64,000 bases of DNA from Nereocystis luetkeana (GCA_031213475.1 JARUPZ010000005.1:8552988-8616987), one strand, 5' to 3'; positions 1-10,895 are shown, counted from the first letter of the stretch. Notes: a model not told the origin generated them from the letters alone. Numbers and translations: made by a program.

Positions 1-774
1 GGTTGTTTTCAAGGTCGTAGGAAGTATACTCGTGGTCCGACACAGGCTTAAATTTCTAGGTTTCTAGCCCCGACTCGAATCCCAACAGTCCCGAGGCTCA
101 CGCCTGAAGGCTCCTACTCAAGACACAAATAATGACATAGGTGACGGGCACGTACGCCAGGAGACCAGTATTTTCGGGTGCGGCAAGGCCTTTTTTTGAA
201 CGCATGTTACGAGGGAATGCGAGCCCTAAATTTGACGTCGCCAAAAAACAAAATGGGCCCCCTTTCAAGTAGTCTGAAGCGTCCCCCGTCCAACGCCACT
301 GTCCCAAAACAAGAACGAAACGAGAGGGCCGATGATCTTTACTTCGACCCCAACGCACACAACTTGACGACATACATGAACATAAACCTTGGAGCGCAAC
401 TTCTTAGCGATAGCTTACCCACCTTATGCTAATTTCAGTGTACAGGCATGGGCCCGCCAACAAGGAGCACCTAATATGGGCTACTCGTATACTGGTAGCA
501 CCTTAGAGTCAGTGCTGTGACACCATCCTCTAACAACCTTGAGCGTAGGCTTATATATACCGCTCTAGGCGTAAATATAAGGATCGTTTGGTACTGACTT
601 TAATCTACATCCTTGTATTTTCCGATCAAAGTGGTAGGATTTAGTGCACGATTTATTAATTTAATGGTCTTGCAGTCAGTAGTGCCCCCCAAAAAGTGAG
701 CCTTGAGTTATTATTTGTTGATAGACTTTTCCTAGTGTAGTGGGACTACAGCAGTACCGTATCACACTGGGTGG

Positions 775-957
775 TAAGATAACACACCCTCTGGGACGAA
801 CTTCAGACCCGGTTTCCTCCAAAATATGGGGGGCACACAACGAAAATGGTGGCTTTGGGAAAAAAATATCGAGAAGGCTGCATTGACGCATCGCTCGGCG
901 TATTCAGTACGCCCTCCCCGCTGCCGTGAAAACCGTCCGAGGGGGTGTGTTATCTTG
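775..957. repeat. Inverted-repeat element with GTAAGATAACACACCC ends
   Basis: GGTAAGATAACACACCCTC at about 773-791 is matched in reverse by GAGGGGGTGTGTTATCTTGC at about 938-959. A related end, CGTTATCTTACGTGTTACTTGG, occurs near 36988 in PUS3 intron 9. It is a probable small non-autonomous DNA element; only its ends are recognisable. Confidence 0.5.
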
Positions 958-977
958 CGTGTTACCTGGTATACGGT

Positions 978-1150
978 AGTGGGCCCTCCATGGTGCCGGT
1001 ATGCGCCAGCCAGAAATATCAGCACTATAGGGGCAACCGGCACACCCGCACACAGCCACAAATGACTCATTCCATCTGTGCCAAGCGATTTCACAGGCAC
1101 TATAGCGGGTAGCCAACCCTACTTAGCCGGCACTATAGAGGGGCCACTAC
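978..1150. mobile_element. MITE family 2 copy (AGTGGTCCCTCTATAGTGCCGG ends)
   Basis: The ends are inverted: AGTGGGCCCTCCATGGTGCCGG on the left and CCGGCACTATAGAGGGGCCACT on the right. The internal part CCATCTGTG-CAAGCGATTTCACAGGCACTA is shared with the copy at 52.1 kb. It has no coding capacity. Other copies lie at 15150-15190 (fragment), 20534-20711 and 52076-52530. Confidence 0.7.
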
Positions 1151-1878
1151 TGTGAAACTGTATGGGGGCGGTCAGTCAAGGGGCCGAGTCGCGGTCTCCT
1201 AGAATATTTGGTGGGTGATGCGTGGCGGTGGCGTGCGGCGTGGACCAGCCCTGGGCACCTTGGACCGCTGCAGCTCCAATGGGCAAGCCCGGCGCGAAGT
1301 GCTCGAGGGTGGCTACACGCAGCCGTACAGGCGTACAGATAGACGGGTTAGTTGGCGTGGGTCATGCTGTGTTTGTCGTATCCAGTGTGTGTGTTCTTCC
1401 CAATAAACAGTTAAATCAACATTTTGTTGTACTGGTCGACATCCAGAACACTCAGTACGTGGGCATGGCGTTCGATTGTCAAATTTCCTTGCTGCATTTT
1501 GCGATGTTTCATCTCCGTCTCGTAGTTTGTGACCGCAGAGCTCCTATCTCTTCAGGATGAAGCATCAGCACAGATATTTGGGTGTGCTGGATTTTGACGG
1601 GATAGAAATAACGGTATACTTCGTATTGTGAAGAACACACACATCGTTTTCGCGACCACACACTGCAAAAATGTACCATGTATTCCACGATGATTTCAAG
1701 TACATTCTTTGTGGAAGCACTTGTAAAGGATAAACTCTGTAGTACTTGGGGATAAACTACTTGGAAATAATGCAGGATACTTTTTGCAGTAGCAAAAGGT
1801 TACCCCTATTAGAACTGCACAGCAGTCCCGTTTTGGGGACTAACCATCCAAAATTGTAAGTATTGCGGGGAACCACAT

Positions 1879-1973
1879 TAACCCTTTTAGAACCGCAGTC
1901 CCGTTTTGGGGACAAACCAGTCAAATTTCAAGTAGTTTGTCCCCAAAACGGGACTGCGGTTCTAAAGGGGTTA
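1879..1973. repeat. 95-bp near-perfect palindrome (CCCGTTTTGGGGACAAAC family)
   Basis: The left arm TTTAGAACCGCAGTCCCG-TTTTGGGGACAAAC is repeated in reverse on the right, with about 20 bp of loop. The whole can fold as one hairpin. Better copies: 5700-5793, 5888-5982, 7026-7123, 14092-14184. Degenerate pieces: about 1803-1860, 2205-2300, 10563-10606, 30480-30550, 34245-34310, 41415-41480 and 62268-62300. It looks like a very small foldback MITE. Confidence 0.8.
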
Positions 1974-1975
1974 AA

Positions 1976-2200
1976 TAGGGCCTCCAAAAAATATTAAATA
2001 GGACCTACGGTACACACAAACACCTACCCCTCGTACACATTTCACTATTTTTACTAATACGGGGGACCATACTAGATAGGACCTACGGTACAGACAAAAA
2101 CCTATATATTTCGCTATTTTTACGAACAATAGTTGGGTCTATTTACCATGGTCCCCCGTAATAACAATATTTGGTCCTATTTACTACGGTCCCCGGTAAT
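1976..2200. mobile_element. MITE family 1, one copy inserted into another
   Basis: The inner element is 2057-2161, with ACGGGGGACCATA / ATGGTCCCCCGT ends. It is flanked by TA on both sides (2055-2056 and 2162-2163). Removing it rejoins TTTTTACTA and ACAATATTTGG, the normal interior of the family, so the surrounding DNA is an older copy of the same element. A TA target duplication is what Tc1/mariner-type elements leave. Confidence 0.85.
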
Positions 2201-3290
2201 AGTTCGTCCCTGAAACGGGACTGCATTCCTACAAGGGGCAAAAGAGTCGAGAGACTGGTTGACAACGTTACCTGTTTTGGCAAACCACTTGAAATTAGTT
2301 TGATCGTTTTTGCACGTATATATATTCATACAAAAGCAAAAGAGAGAATCATTTTCCTGTACCAGGTACTACTCTTGTGCCATACCAGGGCATACCCAGC
2401 ACTTACAGCCCATATTGAACGAATGTTTGGTGTTGTTCGAGGCAAACCTAATGGGGCTGTTTGCTGAAGCCGAGCAAACAACCTTGCCGAGCAGGCGACC
2501 ACGACCACGCTCTTGCAAAAAAAAAAAGAAGGATTGAGAGCAGGGGGCAGGGGCGAGGGGCAAAAGGGTACCACACCACCGTGGACGGTAGTCACCTAGG
2601 TTTCACCCGCGTCGTGGGTGGGTTGAAAATTAAGAATTTGGAGTAGAAGAAAAGCAGAAAGGGGAAGGCGAGAAACAAAATCTGAAACCTTGCACCTGAT
2701 TGGTAGATGCATGGAACGTCACCGTTCACAGCAGTAGCAGCAGTAGCAGGGTAGCCGCAGAGGTATGATGGGAGTATTCTCTCATCATGCCCTCCCGACA
2801 AGCCAGCAGACGGAAGGGCCTCTCGCACCCACTCAGAGCTTTCTCCTTATCACGATCGCGTTCACGAATCAGACGAAGCTTCATCGCCGAAAAAAAGCGC
2901 TGCTCGCCGCTTCTGAGCTCCATCCCTTCCCGGGGGGCTACGAGCGACCCTCCTACGGGCCAACTGCCTGTTCGTCTCGGAGTCCCGCCCCTCCCTGCGT
3001 CCTCTCCCGCATAGTATTCGACAATCGAGCCATTTGAGCCATTGGTCTTGTGCTTGCTACCAATAATATCGTATGGGCATGATGCATACTCTGTATTGAA
3101 GGAGACGTGACGCTTTCAACCTCTGACGACCTGGCGATAGATTCGAGATTCGAGATTCGAGATTCGGATGTCTTGGTGTTTGTCTTGGTGAGGCGGGGCT
3201 TCAGTGGTTGTGGCCAATCAAAAACGATTCCGGTTTTGGAACGTTGGACGGCGTTTGGCCTTAAACAAAGGGGGGTTCTACAATTCGGTC

Positions 3291-3639
3291 TTTTTTTTTT
3301 TTTTTTTTTTTTTTTTTTCATCCCATTCATTATCTTCGCACATCTTCTTCTCTCTCTCCTTCCAACTCGTAACTCAGATCCGGGGTCACATAGCAGGCTC
3401 TTCTCCCCCCTTCCCGCTACGGTGCGTGCCTTCATTTTTTATCGCGAGAAGATTTCAGCCTTTTCTTCCCTCGTCGACTCGCATCGAATTGTGCCTACCC
3501 ACGCTGCAAGGCGCTCTCAACAATTGAATCCCTTTTTTTATTTTTGCAAATAAAGTCAAAGTCCGACCCTCCTGGGGCTCGAACCCAGGACTCAAACAAG
3601 TAGAATTCGAGGTTAACCACTTGAACCACCGGGGCGACC
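3291..3639 (-). mobile_element. tRNA-derived SINE, full copy
   Basis: Read on the minus strand it has a tRNA-like head with an A box (TGGTTCAAGTGG) and B box (GGGTTCGAGCCCC), a ~250-bp body and a 28-base A tail (T run at 3291-3318). It is nearly identical to the copies at 5264-5606 and 6283-6640, so amplification was recent. No protein is encoded; mobility would depend on a LINE elsewhere. Confidence 0.9.
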
Positions 3640-5232
3640 TGGTTTAGAACGCAACTCTACTACAACCCTAATAATAACTACCTGGTAATAGGAGTAGACT
3701 CGTATTGAGGAGTCCATTTAAGTACGTATTGATTTTGCTGCATTGGAACTACTGCGACTAAAACTACTGCTGCTGTTTGTTGAAGTTTTTTCTATACGGT
3801 TGGCTTCTTGTTTGTGCACGGAATGGGGGGCTTGGTGTTCTTTGTCCTCCAGTTTTTGTGCGCTGTGCGATGCATGCTTTCTGTCAGTCGCCTGCAAATG
3901 CAGAAATTTTACACATCTTATAACATGCCTGGTACCTGGGATCTGGCACATATATAGGTCAGCTCTTTGGGACGAAGAATCGATGCGCACTTGATGGATG
4001 TTCATTGGGTAGAAAATGAGGTCAGACGTGGAGATATAACAAACACGTACACAACCAAACGCACACACCACATGCTGTTTTTTACAAGGACACAGGAGCT
4101 GCGGTTGATATATACACTCGTATACCGGGTATATCATACCAGGTAGCACAACCTACTTGTAACACTATACTTCAGAATACCTCTTACTTTCCTCGCTTGG
4201 TGCATTTTGCACCTCCGAAATACGAATTTGGTTTCTAATGACAAACCTGGTACCAGGCGTGCAACCTGCAACCGACCGGACTCTTCTTAAATTTGGCAAA
4301 ACTTCAAAACTTCAAATCAAGAAGAAAAAACAGACAACACAAAATACGCACCGTATACGAGAAACTTCATCCATACGGGGCAAAACCCGCAACAAACAAA
4401 CGGGGCAAATACTCGGATAAATGACACGTCACAAAAAAACAAAAAAAAGGCATCCGTCCAGCAACTTGTGCGCTCGTGCGCGCGAAAACGATTGCCGCCG
4501 ACTTTTTTTTTTTAACTAGTGTGCGTGGAGGTGCAGCAGTACGGGCAAATACGCGCCTTGCGTCTACATTGCGTCGGCGAGCCCGAGCGAACCCCAGGGA
4601 GAAGAAGGGACACGTGCCACCTACGCGTGGCATCATCGTGGTAGCGTCGCTCTAGAAAAATCATTCTGGCAAGGGCAAACAGCTAGTCCACGCAAGGCAC
4701 GAAGAACCATGCAGCCGAGCACGCAAAGACGATCAAAGGGTTGGGCATTGAAGCAGCTAGAGGGTGCAAGACCGGGGGGAGCAAGGTACACAAAAACATC
4801 CCGGACGTCGAGCATCGGAAGTCGCACGTGTTGACGCCAGCCGCCGAGGCGGCAAGGTCTTCTTCCCTACATTGAGTAGACTTGCACGTGAGAACTGCTG
4901 TAAGTGGAAGTAGTTGACGGCTTCGGGTAGTAACGGGGCTTTTGCCAAGGAAGCGCTGGCTCTCATGGAGCAGAAAACACTGGGTGGGGCAACGCTGCCG
5001 CCTCTGGCACGTGGCGGATCGACTAGCCCTTGGTTTAAAGCCGTGGTTTCCAAGGTTCCCTTGACTCGGCCTCGTCAGCCAGTAAGTCGCCGGGTCTATG
5101 GGCTATGACGGCGGTATTTACGTCATGTAGCCCATAGAATCGGCCAAGCAGCCAGGTGCGTGAAAAAGAACCAGCACCCAGAAGGCACGATACAGCAGGA
5201 TTAATAGTACCAGTATACCTGGTATATTAATA

Positions 5233-5682
5233 TTACGGGGGACCAAAGTTAATGGACCCATTCCCGGTCGCCCCGGTGGTTCAAGTGGTTAACCTCGAAT
5301 TCTACTTGTTTGAGTCCTGGGTTCGAGCCCCAGGAGGGTCGGACTTTGACTTTATTTGCAAAAATAAAAAAAGGGATTCAATTGTTGAGAGCGCCTTGCA
5401 GCGTGGGTAGGCACAATTCGATGCGAGTCGACGAGGGAAGAAAAGGCTGAAATTTTCTCGCGATAAAAATGAAGGCACGTACCGTAGCGGGAAGGGGGGA
5501 GAAGAGCCTGCTATGTGACCCCGGATCTGAGTTACGAGTTGGAAGGAGAGAGAAGAAGATGTGCGAAGATAATGAATGGGATGGAAAAAAAAAAAAAAAA
5601 AAAAAATGGTATACATAAAAACCTATATATTTAACCATTTATACTATCAATATTTGGTCCTATTGGCTATGGTCCCCCGTAA
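5233..5682. mobile_element. MITE family 1 copy split by a SINE
   Basis: The left piece 5233-5262 (TTACGGGGGACCAAAGTTAA) and right piece 5607-5682 (ending ATGGTCCCCCGTAA) together make one family-1 element of about 105 bp. The SINE sits between them. Confidence 0.8.
5264..5606 (+). mobile_element. tRNA-derived SINE inserted in a MITE
   Basis: The head GGTCGCCCCGGTGGTTCAAG carries the A box at about 5277-5290 and the B box at 5319-5331; T-arm pairing CCTGG/CCAGG is visible. The body includes GATGCGAGTCGACGAGGGAA, and the element ends in 22 A's at 5585-5606. Confidence 0.9.
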
Positions 5683-5699
5683 CAGTACGCGACATCATT

Positions 5700-5793
5700 T
5701 AACCCTTTCAGAACTGCAGTCCAGTTCTGGGGACAAACCGCGCTTATTCCAAGTCATTTGTTCCCAAGACGGGACTGCAGTTCTAAAAAGGAT
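5700..5793. repeat. Palindromic repeat, CCCGTTTTGGGGACAAAC family
   Basis: Arms CTTTCAGAACTGCAGTCC and GGGACTGCAGTTCTAAAAAG pair across the unit; it lies directly after the SINE/MITE nest. Confidence 0.75.
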
Positions 5794-5887
5794 TTATAAT
5801 CTCATACCAGGCATAAATGTTGGCCAAGGCTGGCCCCAACGTCGAGCAGCTACGAAATATAGGATTTAGAGTGCGTTCCTCGCCTAT

Positions 5888-5982
5888 TAACCCTTTTGGA
5901 ACTGTAGTCCCGTTTTGGAGACAAACTACGTGGAATTTGACTGATTTGTCCCGAAAACGGGACTGCAGTTCTCAAAGGCGTA
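5888..5982. repeat. Palindromic repeat, CCCGTTTTGGGGACAAAC family
   Basis: Arms TTTTGGAACTGTAGTCCCG and CGGGACTGCAGTTCTCAAAG pair with few mismatches. Confidence 0.78.
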
Positions 5983-6282
5983 ATAGCACAAATGCTTTTT
6001 GATGGCTGGATATTCGTTCAGAACACCAACCCACCAGGGACAGCGCGACAGCAGCAGCAGCAGCGTCGTTCGGCGCTGGTGATATTTAATACCTGGTAGA
6101 TATATTGTCAGTGATCTCAACATCTCACGCCCATGCTTTCGTTTTTCGTTGGTGCGTCCTTCATTTTTTCCATTTTCATTTTTCTTTTTGCTTAGTCACC
6201 TATTTCCTGCATTTTTTTTCTTGGTTCGCTGCCATGCATGTCTGATGCGTAAGTTATGCTTTTTTTCCCATCCAGAGCAACC

Positions 6283-6640
6283 CGGTCGCCCCGGTGGTTC
6301 AAGCGGTTAACCTCGAATTCTACTTGTGTCAGAGTCCTGCGTTCGAGCCCCAGGTGGGTCGGACCTTTGACTTTATTCGCAAAAATAAAAATAAAAAAGG
6401 ATTCAATTGTTGGGAGCGCCTTGCAGCGTGGGTAGGCACAATTCGATGCGAGTCGACGAGGGAAGAAAAGGCTGAAATCTTCTCGCGATAAAAATGAAGG
6501 CACGTACCGTAGCGGGAAGGGGGAACAAGAGCCTGCTATGTGACCCCGGATCTGAGTTACGAGTTGGAAGGAGAGAGAGAACGAGATGGGCGAGGATAAT
6601 AAACGGGATGAGCAAGAAAAAGGAAGAAAAAAATGTGTGT
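6283..6640 (+). mobile_element. tRNA-derived SINE, third near-full copy
   Basis: It has the same head, body and order as the copy at 5264-5606, with a short interrupted A-rich tail (GAAAAAGGAAGAAAAAA). The head has small changes next to the B box (TCCTGCGTTCGAGCCCC). Confidence 0.88.
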
Positions 6641-7025
6641 GTGGCATCGCATGGTCCAGTATCCTGTGCGTACCACATTTTGTTGTGATGTACTCGTGCT
6701 ATCTACGTACGAGTATCAAGAAAAAGAAGCTGAAAAAAAGAAGCTGCGAGATCTGGTGAGATCGAAAAAATACTAAAAATTCATCTTTGCAAGCTTGGGT
6801 GTGACAATGCGATTGGGCGTTTTACCGGATGTGTAGGTTTCACGTATTATCTGTCTCGAAGTTTGTGATCAAAACTTGTACCAGGTACACACCTGTTACG
6901 TTCGTACCAGGTAGATATCTCTCTATTGATAGGATTACGAATCAGCATGAACACTGCTGTGCTGAATGTGCTGGAGGTGCGTCCCTCGCATGGGTGTCTT
7001 GTTCGTCATTGCGAGGGGATGCTAT

Positions 7026-7123
7026 TAAAAGCCTGTTCATACTGCGGTCCCGTGTTGGGGACAAACAAATTGGAATCTGACCGGTTTGTCCCAAAAACGG
7101 GACTGCAGTTTTGAAAGGGGTTA
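7026..7123. repeat. Palindromic repeat, CCCGTTTTGGGGACAAAC family
   Basis: TACTGCGGTCCCGTGTTGGGG pairs with the reverse half CCCAAAAACGGGACTGCAGT. Confidence 0.75.
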
Positions 7124-8266
7124 GCAGGTGTCAGGCAGTTTATCATTTAGCCGGCGCCAAAAACAAACCATGGAGACCCCTCCTCGAAACTGCTTCTAGG
7201 ATCCGTCCGGCAAGTATGTCTGGTGTGTACGCGAGGGCCGGGTGTGCAAAGATGTTCACGTACGGACTCGTATGACATGGTCACAGCAGTAGGACAAGAT
7301 TGCAGCGAGACAAAAATAATAGTCGACTTTTTCGTGCGAAACGGATTTCTGGCAGCTCTGGCCGAGTGAAAAAGAGGGCAGGATCGGCGCCCAAAGAAAC
7401 TCCGTTAACCGGAAGAAATGGTTTTTCCCGCACCACAAAATTGTGTGTTCATACATATACATGCAACATGAACAATATTAGCAGCGAGGGCCCGCGTTGC
7501 AGTTGTACGGGTATGGTATACAGAGTAGTTATTAATAGTTCTCTCACGCCTGCAATTGCACGCCTTGCATCGACTGGGCGCTTTGAAACGAGTCATTGCC
7601 GCACGAGTTATCCGAGAGGTGTCTTGAGAAAAAAACATATATATATATATATACACCTGGTATATATAGACCACACGTCTGAACGCTGGGCACTCGCGAG
7701 GCGGCTGCTTCCTCACGAAAGAACTGCTATCAATATTAATGTATACAACTGATGGCAATATAATTATAAAAGCCTCGCTTTGTGAGGTGCTACATACGGA
7801 AAAGTAAAGAGAATGACGGCGGGGATATGGGCTTTTATACAGGTATGATCCTCCAAAACAAGTGTCATACATGTACTGCTGTATGTGTCAGTCATACTTC
7901 GAAGTATAGGCCATACGAGGACAGCGGTATCCTTGTCTTTTCGTCCTTTTTTTCCACAAATAAATAAAGATAGGAAAACCGCTCGGAAAGTCGGAAAGTC
8001 GAACGAACGGCAAACGAATAACGCTTGAGAGTTTGGACCTTCGAACAGGTTCCGAGGAGGCAGTTTCTCCAGGTCTTGAATGATGTCAACTGTTTGATTA
8101 TTCTCGAATCGCCTGAGACCTGACACACTATCATACCATCCCATGAACTAACTCGATAAAATATCATACCGGTGTGTGTATGCGTGTTCTTCCCATTAAA
8201 CCGTTCTTTCTACCCCTCGACATCCAGCACAGCCAGTGTCCGTGCCGATTCTTCAATAATACTATC
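7124..8266. other. Intergenic, no gene seen
   Basis: The stretch is AT- and GT-rich with short TATA runs near 7640-7670. No exon-like open frame with splice sites was found. At 8185-8255 is a piece of a dispersed repeat (CCAGTGTCCGTGCCGATTC) also present at 60066-60150 and, diverged, at 1385-1470. Confidence 0.5.
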
Positions 8267-8365
8267 ACGGGGGGCCATAGTTAACAGGACCAAATATTGT
8301 TAGTAAAAGAGGTTAAATATATTGGTTTTTATGTATATAGGTCCTTTTAACTATAGTCCCCCGTA
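8267..8365. mobile_element. MITE family 1 copy
   Basis: Ends CACGGGGGGCCATAGTTAA and TTAACTATAGTCCCCCGTAA; interior GACCAAATATTGTTAGTAAA shared with the family. Confidence 0.82.
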
Positions 8366-9011
8366 AGAGAAGACATACAAGTTCTGCAGTCACGAAACGT
8401 ACTACGAACTGCTGCTGTACAGCAGTACCCAAGGGCCACCGACTACAGCTGTTAGCAGTGATCACATCCTCCGTTGACGTGGCTCAAAAACGGGGTGGTA
8501 TTCGCAGGACATCGAGCAACCCGCGTTTCTTTGTGCGCTATGTTTTCTTTCCCTCGAACGGACCACGCTGTTTTTCTATAATAGACCACAGCTTCGAAAC
8601 AAGTATTCCGAAACAAGTTGGGACCTCCTCGCTCTCATTCTCTCCTCCTTCCTTCTCTGTCTTTCCTCTCTTCCTTGCCTTACTTTCTCCTCCCCTATTT
8701 AGGCCGTTTCATAATTGGTTCGTTGTTCTGTCTTCCTCATTCGGCAGCAGCAGTGGAAGTGAACGAGCGAACTGATATTACATACCTTGGTACCTGGTAC
8801 CTGGTATCGTGGATGAGTATATGTGTCTGGTCTCTATTAGAAAGAACGATCTGAAGAACATACTCGTACAACACATGGTATTGATATTAATAGTGGGTAT
8901 ATACTATAGCAGTAGTAGTACGTATTTGTATGATAGTATTATACCACGTGGGCTGATATATGTCACACCAGGTATGTCATACCAGGTACCTGGTATAATA
9001 GTTTGTAGAGG

Positions 9012-9404
9012 GTGATGTTTGAGGATATGGTTGGGGGTGAGGGTTACTCCGGAGGACAGGAATGGGACTGGATGAGGTATCGTGAGGAGGAGGACCTCAA
9101 GGAGTTCGGCATCAAGCTCGAAGGGTGGCGCGAGGCAGCACAGAAAGCCGGCAGACGGTTCCGACGGGTCGAGGAAGGGGCGGAGGCCTTCATGCGGAAA
9201 TGGCATAAATATGAGAGGGAGGCATCGGCAGAACGGCATAGGATAGCTGCAACCACGACCACAACCGTTGACGCCAACGCGCGTGCGCAGAATGGCAGGG
9301 AAGAGAGGGGGGGCGAAAGGGGGAATCGGGGGGGGGGGGGGATGGGGGGGGGGGGGCGGTCTGCCCAACAGACTGAAGCCTGGGTAAGGCCATCATCGTC
9401 ATGA
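9012..9404 (+). CDS. Hypothetical helical protein or terminal exon
   Basis: I do not recognise this ORF. It reads MFEDMVGGEGYSGGQ, then an amphipathic charged part (EWDWMRYREEEDLKEFGIKL, AGRRFRRVEEGAEAFMRKW) typical of real coding sequence, then Thr-, Gly- and Ser-rich low complexity and a stop. An acceptor-like GGAGGACAG|GAA at about 9058 means it may be a last exon rather than a whole 130-residue gene. No partner exon was found upstream. A repeat shared with 51.3 and 56.7 kb starts about 200 bp downstream, so it could also belong to a mobile element. Confidence 0.35.
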   Translation: MMFEDMVGGEGYSGGQEWDWMRYREEEDLKEFGIKLEGWREAAQKAGRRFRRVEEGAEAFMRKWHKYEREASAERHRIAATTTTTVDANARAQNGREERGGERGNRGGGGMGGGGRSAQQTEAWVRPSSS

Positions 9405-9599
9405 TGCACTCCCTTCTTTGGGACCCAAGAAGCTAGCATGGTGCCACCTGGGCAACTTTGCGTGTCTGTATGTTCCAGTGCCTGCCTTTCGTGTTTTATT
9501 TCCCCCCCGCCCGCGCTTGTCCCTTTTTGCCCCTTTTATCTTTCTTTCTTTCCCGTTTGTACCTCTTTGTGTCTCTGTTTGTCTCTTCCGTTTTGCTTT

Positions 9600-9840
9600 T
9601 TCGCTTTTTGCTATCTGATTTTGTTTTTTTGCTTCGCTTCAATCTTCTTTAGTTTTTTGTCTGCTAGTCTTTTTTTTGCTTCCCTAGTGTTTAGTGGTGG
9701 CGTGCGTATGCTTGTTTTTTTGTTTTTGCCTCTGTTTTACTACGGAGGTATTTCTTCCACTCCAGAGTTATTGGAGCCTGTCCTGCGACCACGGACTGCA
9801 TTGTATTGTAGCGATGAGTTAATGTGATAACAACAACAAG
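9600..9840 (+). repeat. Dispersed repeat with (AAC)n end
   Basis: Closely related sequence lies at 51295-51570 and a more diverged 3' part at 56700-56800. The shared end reads GAGTTATTGGAGCCTGTCC, then GAGTTAATGTGA and an AACAACAAC tail. A simple-repeat tail suggests a retroposed element (SINE or LINE 3' end), but no promoter boxes or RT frame are visible. Confidence 0.6.
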
Positions 9841-10271
9841 AGTCCTTCCACCAACAAACAAAATGAAAATGAAGAGAAAAGTACTATATTTACCATATAT
9901 ACAAATATTAATATATACCTGGTAGAAAAAAGTAGATACCTGGTAAGCCACGGAAGATGGTTTCATGAGTTATTGGAAAATACAGAGGAAGCAGAGCACA
10001 ACCTGAAACAAAAAAACAACTGCTGCGGCCCTTTTCCACTTCATATACCACAACCACAACCTTTCGGCCCCATAAAAGTATTACCAGTACAGCTGTAGTG
10101 TAATACTGGATACTACAGTTATAGCAATATTATTAATACTTGTTGTCATAGCCCATAGACCATAAACCCCAACAACAGAGATAAGAGTCAGCGGTCATCC
10201 GTCGTATAAACTATTTCCAGTACGTAAATACGGGAGGTATTCCATCCATCAACTTCGAAAATAATATATTG

Positions 10272-10498
10272 TATATTCCATCCCATCCATTACACAGCAG
10301 CAGTATTTCGCCCTGCTTCTCCAGCTCCCTCCCTTCCGTAACTCAGACCCCGGTGTAAAGTAGGAGGCACTCCTCCTCTCCCCTTTTACTGCTACGGTGC
10401 GCGCCTTGATCCTCCATTCTTATCGCTAGGAGAGTTCAGCGCTTTATTCCCTCGTCGACTCGCTTCGACTCGTGCATCCGCGCGCGCCTACGCGCAAT
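10272..10498 (-). mobile_element. Old SINE fragment (body only)
   Basis: The reversed SINE body is recognisable (CCCTCGTCGACTCGCTTCGA, TGCTACGGTGCGCGCCTTGA, CTTCCGTAACTCAGACCCCG) but about 25% diverged by eye, and the tRNA head is absent. Confidence 0.7.
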
Positions 10499-10633
10499 CT
10501 GCTATTAATAGCCATTTGTTGCACACTGAAAAGTATCTTGGGGCGGGATTCCAACTGACGCAATCGACCTTACTACTTTTAGGACAGAAGTCCCAAAAGG
10601 GTCAACACCGGTGTGCAACCGTGATGTTCAAAT

Positions 10634-10643
10634 ACGTGAGGGT

Positions 10644-10680
<37 letters not shown>

Positions 10681-10895
10681 ACGATCTCATGCATGGCCGC
10701 AGTCGTATGACCGTAGACCCTCGCATCCCCACAATGCCGGGACGGAGCACGTCGGGTTTTCACCACCGACCAGGCAGACAATACTTGCACCAAGCGCGAA
10801 GCGCCGTGAGGTGCTGGACGAGTCGCATGAAGGGTAAGCTACATGCATCCTATTTATACTAAGAACCGCTTGTGAGGGGGACTTGCAATGGATGT
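10634..10895 (+). repeat. ~250-bp repeat with G-homopolymer end (family C)
   Basis: A run of about 45 G precedes GTACGATCTCATGCATGGCC, GTCGTATGACCGTAGACCCT, CACCGACCAGGCAGACA and GCGCCGTGAGG. Convention here: + has the G run on the left. Copies: 10967-11103, 17621-17780, 28936-29225 (+) and 12186-12417, 30846-31094, 35717-35985 (-). It has no coding capacity; it looks SINE-like, but no A/B box is convincing. Confidence 0.75.

Noticed and set aside
2787-3014. SR-like ORF (SLSRSRSRIRRS)
   Set aside because: Short, no splice partner, and overlapping open frames on both strands.
4914-5102. Possible exon with GTAAGT donor (ALALMEQKTLGGATLPPL)
   Set aside because: Good donor and protein-like frame, but no convincing acceptor or partner exon, and the minus strand is equally open.
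5264-5345. Functional tRNA gene
   Set aside because: A and B boxes are good, but the same sequence heads several longer A-tailed copies, so it is a SINE head. The acceptor stem does not pair convincingly.
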